From: Bombyx mori
Lineage: Eukaryota; Arthropoda; Insecta; Lepidoptera; Bombycidae
Direction of reading: 5' to 3'
Length of the DNA: 64,000 bases
Assembly (NCBI RefSeq): GCF_030269925.1
Contig: NC_085131.1
Span: 4,938,501-5,002,500, forward strand
Under the pieces are notes generated by a model that searched no databases, had not been told where the DNA came from, and saw nothing but the letters and a program-made list of their open reading frames with translations. Positions 52,975 through 63,638 of this stretch are shown here, piece after piece (positions within the stretch are counted from its first letter, which is position 1; every line of letters starts with the position of its first letter). A program made the translations under genes and the position numbers.

Positions 52975-53402
52975 TGTGTGGTGTCGTAGGACACCGAATA
53001 GGAACGAAGCCCCTTATTAGAAAAATATTAATTTTCAGTTCTATTCGAGGTATAAAGAAAATAATTATTCGGGTATAAATTTTTTATTATGATTTTTTTA
53101 TCGATAAAAATAAAAATAATCGCAATGGTCAACCACTCCGCCGTACAATGGAGTAGCCTCGCCCTGGGGGAACCGCCTGCATAATCACGGCATCCCTTGC
53201 GCCAGGTAAGTATGATTTAGCAAGAGAAATACGAGAACGTCTATCAACTGTGTAACATCTCGTCACCGCGATTCTGGAATTGTTGAATCTACGTGCAGTG
53301 ACATCTGTTGATAACAAAATAATAGAAAAAATCTTACGTTACGGACGTTTTTTCCCGGTTAGGATAACCCTCCGCACCGTCCTATAAGGAACTTCGTTCC
53401 AA
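52975..53402 (-). mobile_element. MITE-like element carrying U1 snRNA sequence
   Basis: Same family as 41963-42368 by both ends (GGAACGAAGTTCC side at 53388-53400; GTGTCGTAGGACACCG and GGAACGAAG side at 52981-53010). The core, about 53115-53330, is different and contains a U1 snRNA-like segment plus about 110 bp of upstream sequence of unknown origin. The 62-codon minus-strand ORF across it is an accident. Confidence 0.75.
53115..53213 (-). pseudogene. U1: U1 snRNA 5' portion (pseudogene)
   Basis: The minus strand starts ATACTTACCTGGCGCAAGGG, the invariant U1 5' end that pairs with 5' splice sites. Stem-loop I follows with GATTATGCAGG (GATCACGAAGG in typical U1, so the U1-70K loop is altered), then CCCCCAGGGCGAGGCTATTC. 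The stem-loop II region has ATTGTAC in place of ATTGCAC (the U1A site), and GTTGACCATTGCGATTATT comes last. The match stops before the Sm site and stem-loop IV, so only about 99 of about 164 nt remain. Identity is from known U1 sequence recalled by motif. It cannot form a normal U1 particle without the Sm site. Confidence 0.88.
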
Positions 53403-54308
53403 AAAAAAATGGCGACAAGAATGCCTTAAGTCTTTAAGCGGCTATCATCGGTAGACGTGCTCAGAGTCTACCTGGTGTTAAGTGGTTAATGAAACGCATA
53501 TGCAATCGGACTCACCACGTGAATAACTTCACCGTATTGCGAATACCTTTTCAGACGTCAAACCGGAAACCAGGCTATTATTTAAAGCCTAATATAATTG
53601 CTACAACTATAGCTCTTATCAGAGCTCATGTATTTTATATGTAAGCGTCCGTATATTGAATAATTTTAGTGAGCAGCGCATACCCACATAAAGAATATTG
53701 CCAAATATTGATTCATAATTCATATAAATTGATTTAAAATACCCCACTCAAATTGATTTGTAAATAGCCATTTGCCGAATTGAATTATAGTAAGCCATTA
53801 AAATCAGTGTTGCAATTTGTTACATCCATAATTTGTCGCCAAATAAAAGAAACTCGCATTACGATAGACGGAAAAAAAAATGTTTCGGCATACAATATTC
53901 GCACAAAAGTAGCAACATTCATATATTTGATACAGATTTATTGCGATCCGTATTTCATCGGTCGGAGACGATTTTGACCGTCAAATAAGTTGGAAACGAA
54001 ACATCCATTAGGCGTAATGGATTGTTACAATAGTAGGGAGAGTTCTCAGCGTCAATCACGAGCGCCGGGTCTTCATTTTCGACGACAATGCGAACAGAAT
54101 TAGTGTTAGATATTCCAGAGCCGCGGTCGTCTTATTGCGAAATCACTAAGAATGTATGTTTTTTTCGAGAATCAAAATTGTATTGTAGTTGAAATTATTC
54201 TATTGTACTTTTGGTGGTGCTTTAACGAGCAATTGTTTTGTGGTAAACGATTTTTTTTTTGTAATGTTGGCAATGTTAAATATGCGATTATTACCGTAGC
54301 CATAATAA
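53403..54308. other. No gene seen; Bm1-like trace
   Basis: 53455-53575 weakly follows the minus-strand Bm1 order (GTAGACGTGCTCAGAG, CTACCTGGTGTTAAGTGG). The rest is unrecognised. Confidence 0.35.
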
Positions 54309-54425
54309 TTCAAAAGTTGGAATTGTAACAAAATCTGTCAATTCAGATTACGTCAAAAGTCGGAATTGTAACAAAATCTGTCAATTCAGATTACGTCAAA
54401 AGTCGGAATCGTAATAAATCTGTCG
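54309..54425 (+). repeat. 43-bp tandem repeat, about 2.5 units
   Basis: Unit contains AAAAGTCGGAATTGTAACAA and TCTGTCAATTCAGATTACGT; the first unit has GTTGG for GTCGG and the last is incomplete. Confidence 0.85.
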
Positions 54426-54540
54426 ATCTAGGATGGATGTATTGTGAGCTCACACGGCCGGGTAGATGTCCGTGGGACAATCAAGCACGGCTTCAAGAGT
54501 AAGATAGTCGTTTATTGAAATACTATTTTATTGATTTTTA

Positions 54541-54903
54541 TTATTGAGGGATTACTGGTGGCCCGGAGGCCTTTCCAGTTTGACCAGGTCCGGTGGGCGA
54601 GCAAGGGCTCAGACAGGAAGGGTGGGATGTGCTAACAGCTACCCGAGCGCATCCAAAGAAGATCTAAAAACTCAGAAGCAGCTGCATTCGCGAAGCAATC
54701 TACTATCGGATCGGAATCGCGACCCGCTGAGAAGATCCGGCGAGATCCGATCAGCGGGCTGTTGTTTAGGTTAGGTTGCACGTAGAACTCTTTGCCGAGT
54801 TCAATGAGTAAGGTTACCGAAGTCCTTAAGCCTGCTCCTAGTGTTAGAGCTAAAGGCGTCTAATGCAAGGGTTATTGGATCCGATGGATCCATAAGGACG
54901 TGT
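54541..54903 (-). mobile_element. Truncated copy of the Jockey-clade LINE
   Basis: Matches 18648-19008 of the full LINE (GGATTACTGGTGGCCCGGAG, GCTAACAGCTACCCGAGCGC, TAAGCCTGCTCCTAGT). It covers the 3' UTR and the end of ORF2, with substitutions and no long poly(A), so it is older. Confidence 0.85.
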
Positions 54904-54956
54904 AAGGCTGAAATACTAATACGAAAATACAGAATACTAATACTTTTAATTACTTT

Positions 54957-55085
54957 TTATTGCAGAGATGATTGAACGAGATGACTGTCAATATAATGTT
55001 AAATAGTTACCGAAGCCCATAGACGAACGCGAACGTCGCCGCCATTCACCTTGAGACATGAGGTCAACATCTTAATTGTATTATA
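54957..55085 (-). mobile_element. Bm1 SINE fragment, diverged
   Basis: TTGCAGAGATGATTGAACGA, AATAGTTACCGAAGCCCATA, CACCTTGAGACATGAGG keep Bm1 order. Confidence 0.55.
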
Positions 55086-55650
55086 TAACAACTGTTCTAG
55101 TATTTAAATTCATTTAATTAGATCCCCTAACTCCTGGCCTAAATTCTTTAAAAAATACTTACATATTTAAATTAAAAACTACAAAAATTACACTTTAATC
55201 CCAAGCAATACCAAAGATGTAATGTATTTTTTTAGTAAAATTATTTCAATTTATTTATCATCGATCCCTTGATACGTACGCAATTTTTTTATATTAACTT
55301 TTTAATGTTGGTGATGATTACGTTGAAATATTTCGTTACGTATAAAACAATGACTTAAATAATTCAATGTTGTTGTTCATGACCTAATTGATTATAATTC
55401 ACATACGAAGCAAATAATTAATGCCAATAGTTATCATGTTATAAGGGACGATTAAGCGCAAATATTATTATTGACCCAATTATGAGCTTGGTAAGAATTA
55501 GCCTAGTACACGTATTAGTTGGCTTAATTAACATTGCTTAGAGAAATATTACATTATTAATAATTATTACGTTTTCCTGTATTTTGTTTGGTAGCTCGAC
55601 ATTAGAGGCATGAAAAGTGTTTGATAACGCTTTTTGCAAAAAGCAAGCTT
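55086..55650. other. No gene seen
   Basis: AT-rich. Confidence 0.4.
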
Positions 55651-56093
55651 CTTTTATTTATTTATTTTATAGATGTATTGACGAGCTCACAGCCCACCTG
55701 GTGTTAAGTAGTTACTGGAGCCCATAGACATCTACAACGTAAATGCGCTACCCACCTCGAGATATAAGTTCTAAGAACTCAGTATAGTTACAACGGCTGC
55801 CCCACCCTTCAAACCGAAACGCATTACTGCTTCACGGCAGAAATAGGCTGGGTGGTGGTACCTACCCGTGCGGACTCATAACAGGTCCTACCACCAGTAA
55901 TTACGCAAATTATAATTTTGCGAGTTTCATTTTTATTACACGATGTTATTCCTTCACCGTGGAAATCAATCGTGAACATTTGTTGAGTACGTATTTCATT
56001 AGAAAAATTGGTACCCGCCTGCGGGATTTGAACACCGGTGCATCGCTAAATACGAATGCACCGGACGTCTTATCCGTTAGGCCACGAGGACTT
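55651..56093 (-). mobile_element. Bm1 SINE, full length
   Basis: Complete on the minus strand: tail near 55670, body, and tRNA head with B box complement GGGATTTGAACACC (56023-56036) and A box complement around TTAGGCCACG (56082-56091). Confidence 0.9.
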
Positions 56094-56124
56094 CAATTTT
56101 ACAAAAAATTGCTTAAGCTAGCAT

Positions 56125-56317
56125 GCTTATTTCTGCCGTGAAGCAGTTATGCGTTTCGGTTCGGGCGTGGGGCAGCCGTTGTAACTATACTGAGACCTTA
56201 GAACTTATATCTCAAGGTGGATGGCGCATTTACGTTGTAGATGTCTATGGACTCCAGTAACCACTTAACATCAGGTGGGCTGTGAGCTCGTCCATCCATC
56301 TAAGCAATAAAAAAAAA
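56125..56317 (+). mobile_element. Bm1 SINE, 5'-truncated
   Basis: CTTATTTCTGCCGTGAAGCA to AAGCAATAAAAAAAAAC, head-to-head with the preceding copy. Confidence 0.85.
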
Positions 56318-56567
56318 CTTTTTTAGCCTTTTGACTGCGGTCACCGGTAGGTACCCCGTGGCGCACTGAAGTAATGTCATGTCGATTTCTGTGACTAAGG
56401 CGTCGGAATATCCAGTAGATAGACTGGGATAGATGACGTCTGTGAAAGAGGAATCCGATGATACTGAGAATGAGCTTATTTCTAAGAGACTTTAACGACT
56501 AAAACATACTTTAACAAACAAAAGAAGGCAAAGTTAGCAATAGAAATATCTTCACGATCGCGACGTT

Positions 56568-56693
56568 TCAGAGCCTTCGATTCGCCTCGAAGGCTCCGTC
56601 GGCCGGGCGTCCTTGGGGTGAACTACGCCGTCTGGTTGTAGTGTTGAGGACCGCGTCGAAGGCTTGGCCCCCGGCCCGCAAAAAAAAAAGTAA
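56568..56693 (+). mobile_element. GC-rich LINE 3' tail, copy C
   Basis: GTTTCAGAGCCTTCGATTCG, GTCCTTGGGGTGAACTAC, GTCTGGTTGTAGTGTTGAGG, then CCCCGGCCCG and A9. Reverse complement of 61085-61175 plus the terminus; the plus orientation is confirmed by the A run. Confidence 0.7.
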
Positions 56694-57211
56694 AGACTAT
56701 CCAGGCGCCTTAGTAAAAGAAATCGACGTAACTACTTCAGAGCGCCGCGTAGAGCACCAATGACCTACATGTTAGTCAAATGGCTTAAGCTGGTTTTACG
56801 GTTTAATTTTGCGTATTTATTGTCATCACATTATTTCCGATGTTTCAAATACTTCACAGCTTTCGTGGTCATGGACCTAGAAGTAGCGATATGATTAGTT
56901 AATTATGCCAACGATTCGTGAGAACCGAAGTAAATAAACTAGGTAGGTAACTAGGTAATATCGTTGCCATCATTTACGTGGTAATCTAACTTTTCTTGGT
57001 TTTATAGAAGCAATGCTCTAAGAAGTCTACGATAGTTATCGTTTTTCTGCTTGTTTTTATTTCTTTGTTCGTTAGGGCGTCATGAAAAAACTCATCTGAT
57101 TGTGATAATACTTTTTGTATCTGAAGCCTTATTACCTATAGATATTTATAAAACTGAAAATAATATATACAGTCCGCCACGACGAAGGGAAAATACACTA
57201 GAAAAGCTGCA
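56694..57211. other. No gene seen
   Basis: Unrecognised. Confidence 0.4.
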
Positions 57212-57394
57212 TTTTTTTATTGTTTAAATTGGGTGAACGAGTGAACAGCCCACCTGGTGTTAAATGGTTACTGGACCCCATGTACATCTACAACATAAAT
57301 GCGCTACCCACCTTGACGCATTACTGCTTCACGACAGAAATAGGCAGGGTGGTGGTGCCTAGCCGCGCGGACTCACAAGAGGTCCTACCACCAG
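57212..57394 (-). mobile_element. Bm1 SINE with internal deletion
   Basis: Jumps from GCTACCCACCTTGA straight to CGCATTACTGCTTCACGAC, missing about 65 bp of body. Confidence 0.8.
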
Positions 57395-57596
57395 TCAAAA
57401 TCAAGTGAGCATACAACCCGATATAAGGGTCATAGCTGTTCATAGTGTCAGTGTTGCCTGTTTCAATGAATCAAACAACCGAAGACGTTGTCGGGTAATT
57501 TTCTGATGAAGTACAAGTCTCATTAAAAAAATGCAAAAACATGCAAACGTAGCCCGGAAGGCTCCTAATTGGATTACATCTTGGCTGGCTGGGTTG

Positions 57597-57893
57597 GCTG
57601 CCCTACCCTTCAAACCGAAACGCATTACTGCTTCACGGCAGAAATAGGCGGGGTGATGGTACCTGCCCGTGCGGACTCACAAGAAGTCCTACCACCAATA
57701 ATTATTGAAATTATAATTTTGCGGGTTTGATTTTTATTACACGATGTTATTCCTTTACCGTGGAAGTCAATCGTGAACATTTATTGAGTACGTATTTCTT
57801 TAGAAAAATTGGTACCCCGCCCGGAATTCGAACACCGGTGCATTGCTCAACATGAATGCACCGGACGTCTTATCCTTTAGGCCACGATGACTT
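57597..57893 (-). mobile_element. Bm1 SINE lacking its 3' part
   Basis: tRNA head (B box complement GGAATTCGAACACC at 57823-57836, A box complement near 57875-57886) and body are present; the tail beyond GCTGCCCTACCCTTCAAACC is absent. Confidence 0.85.
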
Positions 57894-57954
57894 TAAATCT
57901 ATCTAACAATAGTTGGTATTGCACTTCTCAAACGATCTCGATCAATAATACTAC

Positions 57955-58003
57955 ACTGAGATATGAGTTCTAAAGTCTCAGTACAAGGCTGCCCTGCCCT
58001 TTC
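57955..58003 (-). mobile_element. Bm1 SINE fragment
   Basis: GAGATATGAGTTCTAAAGTC and GGCTGCCCTGCCCTTTCA. Confidence 0.6.
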
Positions 58004-59255
58004 ATAATTAAATAGAGTTTAAAATTGTACTTCGTTGACCGTTTTTATTTATCCCGAACCCTAGCGCGTAGCAACATAATTTCAGCTTTATTTTGCGGTG
58101 CCATTTTGTGTTAGTATTAGTCATTGAACGTCAATACCTGAGAATACCTTTTTATAAATGCGAAAAGCGTTCACAAATACTAGCCTTTAGTATATTATTG
58201 TCAATTTATCGACGCTATTTTAGGTAAAGATCGCTAATAAAACACCTCGTAGTTCAGGTTGTGAAAATACATAGTTCTTGAAACGACTGGAATATGAAAG
58301 TATTTCTAGTGAAATCGAGGCAGACAGTCCTTGAACTCAACTCCAATTATGGTTTCCTGTCGTTAACTTGTTTTGGGGGCTTAGGAAGGTAATTTGCGCG
58401 GTTTATTTTTACGAATTTTGATAAAGGCAAATTTTACGCCTTTGAAATTTCCAGGGGAAAATTAAGAATTGAGGCTTCGGTTTTTAATTGCCAATTAAGA
58501 TTACGTTGTTATTATTGTTATTATTTTATTTTTTCGGTTGGATAGGTAAACGTAGCTTGAACTTAAACTGGCTATCTGATTGCCACCATCCTCGAAATAC
58601 AAGGTTGAAAGCTCAATATGATTAAATTATGGCATTAACATTTATACTTCCTTTAGTTTAGTTTCTTCAAGCAAGCTTTAGGCGAGACACTAAGATAAGG
58701 AGAGACATCTTTGAGCATTTTCAATTTTTTTTAATGCAAACGAAGACAATATAGTTTGAGAACCAATGTATTTGTACGGTACTTTCTTGGTTTATATTAT
58801 TATCTAATGATAAAGATCATAGCTGCCTTAAGATAAGAGGTTAGCAGGGCCGGATAACAACACGTGGCTTCCTTTGCCAACTTTCTTCTACAAAATTGGC
58901 AAAGAAAATTGGTTCGTGGAAAGAGCTGGATATTTGTATTTTTGCTTCAAAATAAGCCCCACTAAAAAAACTACTAAAGTAAATTTAACACGAAGCGTAC
59001 ATTTCTTTTTTTGTTTATTATAGCGTAATCTAGACATGTAATAATATAGTAACGCCTCAAGGGCCATTAAACTTAAGTTTCCAAATTATTTGCAGCTAGC
59101 GAGATGTCAGCGGGCAAAACACATCAATCTCTCAACTTGGCTCGAACGTAACAACTGATGCTGCGGGATCATTCATCTTAATACTTTAAAGCTGCAATCA
59201 TCAATCCTTGGTCATAAATGAAAAATGGGATATCCAAAGTACGGCAAATATATTT
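58004..59255. other. No gene seen
   Basis: AT-rich, repeat-poor. Confidence 0.4.
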
Positions 59256-59259
59256 GATT

Positions 59260-59420
59260 GACCGGGTCGCGTAGCAGCTAGCACCCCTTGCTGCTAGTCG
59301 TGGGTTCGAATTCCACTTCGATATTTGAGTACACGTTAGTTTCTATGGGTTTAATATCTATTTATTAAATGTCTATGTTTAGCCATATTAAGGTATGTAT
59401 ATACTACTTGGCTGCCACAA
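59260..59420 (+). mobile_element. tRNA-derived SINE
   Basis: A-box-like CGCGTAGCAGCTAGCAC and perfect B box GGTTCGAATTCC (59301-59312), then a non-tRNA body (CACGTTAGTTTCTATGGG). Different from Bm1 and from the 5666 SINE. Confidence 0.5.
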
Positions 59421-59633
59421 CACTATGTGTATTTCGTTACGAGAAAAAGAAATTGGGCGTGAAATGCCTTTACATTTTTTTAAAATTAATAAACCATATA
59501 AAACAGTACAGATTTTACTTTGAAAATTTCTACATCTAATAATATTTTTAAAACAGGATTGATTATTCTAGACATGATTTTTGATCTTAGTGTAATTGAC
59601 AGGAAATAATCTTATTTTATTAATACTCGTATA

Positions 59634-59770
59634 TGCAACTATATTGAGACCTTAGAACTTATATCTCTAGGTGGGTGGCGCTTTTACGTTGTAGATGTCT
59701 ACGGGCTCCAGTAACCACTTAAAACCAGGTGGGCTGTGAGCTCGTCCATCTATCTAAGCAATAAAAAAAA
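59634..59770 (+). mobile_element. Bm1 SINE 3' fragment
   Basis: ATGCAACTATATTGAGACCT to AAGCAATAAAAAAAA. Confidence 0.8.
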
Positions 59771-60694
59771 GATAATAAGGCATCTTTTTTGCATTCATCA
59801 TTATCAATCACGGGCTAAACTATCAACAAGGCTATCCTTGTTTCATGTAGTTAAAGCTGGTATAGCTACAGAACGATGGCTTGCTAGCCTTTGTGACGTG
59901 GTTCCATAGAATTGGACATTGAATCGCTTGCTGGTCTTGCTAAAGCACCTCAATGCTTTAGCAAATATGTTAAGTAATCGTAGAACGTTTTGAAATATGA
60001 TCTATTGTGTATGAGAAATTGCAAATTTTTAAAAACGAAACTGGTTTGACTTTGTGCATCGCTAACCGTAACTTTTGAATATAATGAAACAAGTTCTACA
60101 TAAGGTCTTATATTAAGAAGGTGCCTTCATCGTCACTTTTAAAGCACAAAAATAACTTCCTGTTAATTTATCATTCGTATTGATTTTTAAGCATCTGTTC
60201 TCTTAAATGATCTGTTATTTAAGTTACAAAGAAGGAAACGGTATTAGAAAGAAGACGGCTGTATTACTGATCAAAATTTACTTTTAATGTTTCGGTATCC
60301 CTCGAGCCAAAAACTGGTCCCACTGGTAAATTCGTTAAACCGTGTCCTCTTTCTGTAGAAGTGATATGAACGGGGATATCCAAAGGCCATGATCCACTTT
60401 GGAATTCCAAGCCAAGAGAATACGTACGATGTAAATAAAGTTATGATTTCTCTGACAAATCGAGCAAAAGGCTAGACGACAAAAGTCTTTGTTATCCTTT
60501 TGTTAATTTATGAAGAGCGACTCGAAAGGGTTGTCGCAGCGTTTCTTCTCGTTTTGTTTTCATTTTAATTTATTACACGAATAAGTCAAAGGTTGCTTTG
60601 TTGTGTGCGAGTTGAATCTCTTTTGAGATTTTTATTATGTTTTTTTTGTTATCGCTGACGGTTGAACAAACCTCACGGTCGACGGCGTAAAATG
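59771..60694. other. No gene seen
   Basis: Contains a perfect 11-bp stem with 6-nt loop (59937-59964). Otherwise unrecognised. Confidence 0.4.
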
Positions 60695-60868
60695 CTTACT
60701 TTGAGATATGAGGTCGAAATCTCAATTGTATTGCGTAAAAAATATTCCCGAAGAATTTTCACGGTTAAAGAATATCGTGTCATAAAAATCATACCCGCAA
60801 ATAATGAAAATTGCGTTATCACTAATAGTAGGGAGTATTGTGAGCCTGCACGGGTAGGTACCACCACC
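60695..60868 (+). mobile_element. Bm1 SINE, left part of interrupted copy
   Basis: Diverged Bm1 body (TTCACGGTTAAAGAATATCG, ATACCCGCAAATAATG, TGCACGGGTAGGTACCACC). It continues at 61545 after an inserted LINE tail. Confidence 0.7.
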
Positions 60869-61544
60869 GTTTTTTTTTTTCGGGCTGGGAGCCGAACCTC
60901 CTACGATGTCCCCGCGCCTAGGGGGCGCGCGGCGTATGTGGGACTTGACGATCTGCAAGGTGTTAGGAGCAGATCCCGGGCCCAAGGAATTTTAGAGCCC
61001 ACCCACTAAACGACTCCCCTGCACTCTTCGTCCAAGCGTCCGATCCACTCCGAGGTCAGAACCCGGATGAGGTAGGGGGGTTACCGCGGTCAACACTACA
61101 ACCAGACAGCGCGGCTCACCCCAAGGACACCCAGCCGATGGAGCCTTCGAGGCAAATCGAAGGCTCTGAAACGTCGGCCGTCTCGGTACGGCCCGCCCAG
61201 ACGGTGCCGCTATTGTCCCGGAATACCCCGCTGGACCAGAACCAGCCTGCCGGGTCGGGACGCGATACACCGCCAACCGGTCGCTCTTTCGTATCTCCTT
61301 GGCAGCGCGCTAGAGCTGCTGGTAACGCGCCGCGCGGCCTGAGGTCGCCCCTCAGGTCGCCCCTTGACCTTCACCGGGGGCAAGCCGCCATCTACAGGGG
61401 CCGGGACGTACGGACGTATTCCCTCCTCCGGCCCCCGGCTCGACGGCGACGGATCGGTGCGGAAAGGGAAGAGCTCTCCCTTTCTCGTTCCGCCGCCTCC
61501 TTCTGCGATACGGTGGACTCGCAGAAGCCGAGCATCGAGGTACT
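60869..61544 (-). mobile_element. GC-rich LINE 3' tail, copy D, inside Bm1
   Basis: T11, CGGGCTGGGAGCCGAACC, then the same blocks as copies A and C, extending about 670 bp. Flanks GGTACCACCACC and GGTACTGCCACC look like a target duplication inside Bm1. Overlapping ORFs on both strands (60992-61569) follow from high GC content; none resembles a LINE protein clearly. Confidence 0.7.
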
Positions 61545-61680
61545 GCCACCCTGCCTATTTCTGCCGTGAAGTAGTAATGCGTTTCGGTTTGAAGGGTGGG
61601 GCAGCCATTGCAACATACTGAGAACTTCGAACTCATATCTCAAGGTGGGCTGTGAGCTCGTCCATTCAAATATGCAATAA
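61545..61680 (+). mobile_element. Bm1 SINE, right part of interrupted copy
   Basis: CCACCCTGCCTATTTCTGCC onward, tail partly deleted, ending TATGCAATAAAAAAAAAC. Confidence 0.8.
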
Positions 61681-63452
61681 AAAAAAACACACACGTATAT
61701 ACATGATAATACGCCCTATAACCACAGTAATGTGCATAATATGTCTCTTCCAGTGATTATATAATATAAATTTCCGTGAACGTATTCAACGTCTCAATAC
61801 GATTTGCATTTACAAATGTATTAGTGAGCGTTTACAGTACGTGCATACATACGTGTAGATTTGTTTGTTAATTCAAATGGCAATTTGCGTCTCTCACTCG
61901 GGGGAACGTTACGACATAAACGGTTTTGTGAATAGCGTTATGTTTGGTTTGAACACCAACCATATAATATAAATATATTAAAGTCTATTCTAGTATGTCA
62001 CATAATGTATTAAAAGAAAATGATTTTTATTTTATTGTTATTCTGGAACAGACATGTTTCTTAGTTATATTGTTACTCTATAGTTGTAACTAATTGCAGC
62101 TGAATGAGGACTTTTTGGCGGGAGCGCGAGAAGTGAAGTTGTGTGATTTGTTAAATTTTGTCTATTTAGTGTTTCTTTAGGTTTAAATATGTAATAACGG
62201 TTGTTTATTAACTGTTTGGTATCTGTGAAGGTGCACAAATGTGGGAAAATCAAACGAAGCCGCTGAACGTAGCTTCTCGGGATCCTCCAAAAAGTCAATT
62301 GAAAAGTCTCAGTAAATGACCATCATTTTACTGAGATTATATTTCATACCACATCATCTCATCTCATTTCAGTTAATTTCATTTCATTTCAGTTCATATT
62401 ATCATTTTTCATAAACATAATAAAATAAATTAAAGAAGACTTGACCTAAAGGTCTTAGTTACCAGGTCATTAAATCCCATAAAAAAAGGAGTCACCATGG
62501 AGTTAATAAGTACCTACAACTGGAGTGCTGTCTAATGCCGAGAAATCGGTCTCGAAAGAGAATACTTTTTGGTCGCGGTGTCCTTGTCTAATGTGGTGAC
62601 CATATATAATTTAATTATAGGACAAAATTATACACATGCATAAGTTTTGAATTTACCTTAAGTAATTCTGTGTAACCCTATGTAAATACAAAACACGTGC
62701 TTGCAACCTTTTATTTATGTAAATTCAATTCTAAGCATTGCTTCGTCGTCATGGTGACTTTTTTTCGACGGTTTTTTTTGGAAATTGCTGCGTTGTCGAA
62801 AATCTAGCACTGAGTTTTATTACAAACATCATTACCTCAGTTCTATTACTTAAACTTCCTCAAACTCGTGTTTAACGTCCGAATACTCAACCGCGACTTA
62901 AATAATATATTATGTTGAACTTAATTACGCAATTCCTACTTTAATGCACTGGCTAAGTGGGCCGTGCAAATTAATATTTGACACACTGAGTGAGACACTG
63001 CAACACACATGGTCTGCGCGTATCGGGTGCTCTTTTCCTACATTCACATCTTCAATTGATTTAAAATTGTTTGTATTTTTACTTCTGTGCTATTTTCATG
63101 ACACGTGTATATTAAGTCTACTAGTTACATTTTAGGAAATAAAACACAATGGGTAATAAAATGAAATGAACTGAAATTCATTTATTTGTTATATGTAGAC
63201 AATTAAATAACTCTTAAATGACAAGTCAATACACATAACACGATACACATAGTACTTGATCTCTATTTACAAAATATTGGTTATACATATTATTATTATT
63301 AAGTTCAGTTAATTTTCTGTAGTCTTATAATATAACATTTCCTCTATTTTAAATAAATTCTTTTTTTTCAACGAAATACATAATTTATTTTAATCAATAT
63401 CTAAGTGGACCATGAGTATCATTAAAATTTCGCAATTTAAATTTCAATTCAA
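61681..63452. other. No gene seen
   Basis: AT-rich. Short ORFs at 62065-62298 (minus) and 62944-63135 (plus) show no domain. Confidence 0.35.
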
Positions 63453-63638
63453 TTAAAAATCGCCATTTTTCTCTAATAAATCTAAAATCGACTTTATATT
63501 TACAATCACTATTTCGCGACTTTTAAGTTTTTGTTTCAATACCTTAACATCTTGTCGTAATTTTGCTTTTCTCGGGGTATTTTTTATTTCTTGCGTTTGA
63601 GTACTTGATACTTCTTGTTTGACCTTTATATAGGACAT
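63453..63638 (-). CDS. Short coiled-coil ORF, THAP/P-element-like
   Basis: Sixty-one codons starting MSYIKVKQEV. Residues about 26-55 (RKAKLRQDVKVLKQKLKSRE then IVIVNIKSILDLLEK) form a basic-start, heptad-like helix with the pattern LxxxVKxLxxKLK..., reminiscent of the coiled coil that follows the THAP domain in P-element/THAP9-type proteins. No zinc-binding THAP residues are found upstream on the minus strand within the window; an in-frame stop lies shortly before the Met. It could be an exon, a decayed transposon fragment or chance. The function is not established. Confidence 0.3.
   Translation of the reverse strand: MSYIKVKQEVSSTQTQEIKNTPRKAKLRQDVKVLKQKLKSREIVIVNIKSILDLLEKNGDF

Noticed and set aside
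61138..61569. 143-codon ORF and overlapping ORFs on both strands
   Set aside because: High GC with open frames on both strands inside a LINE 3' tail; no LINE protein motif.
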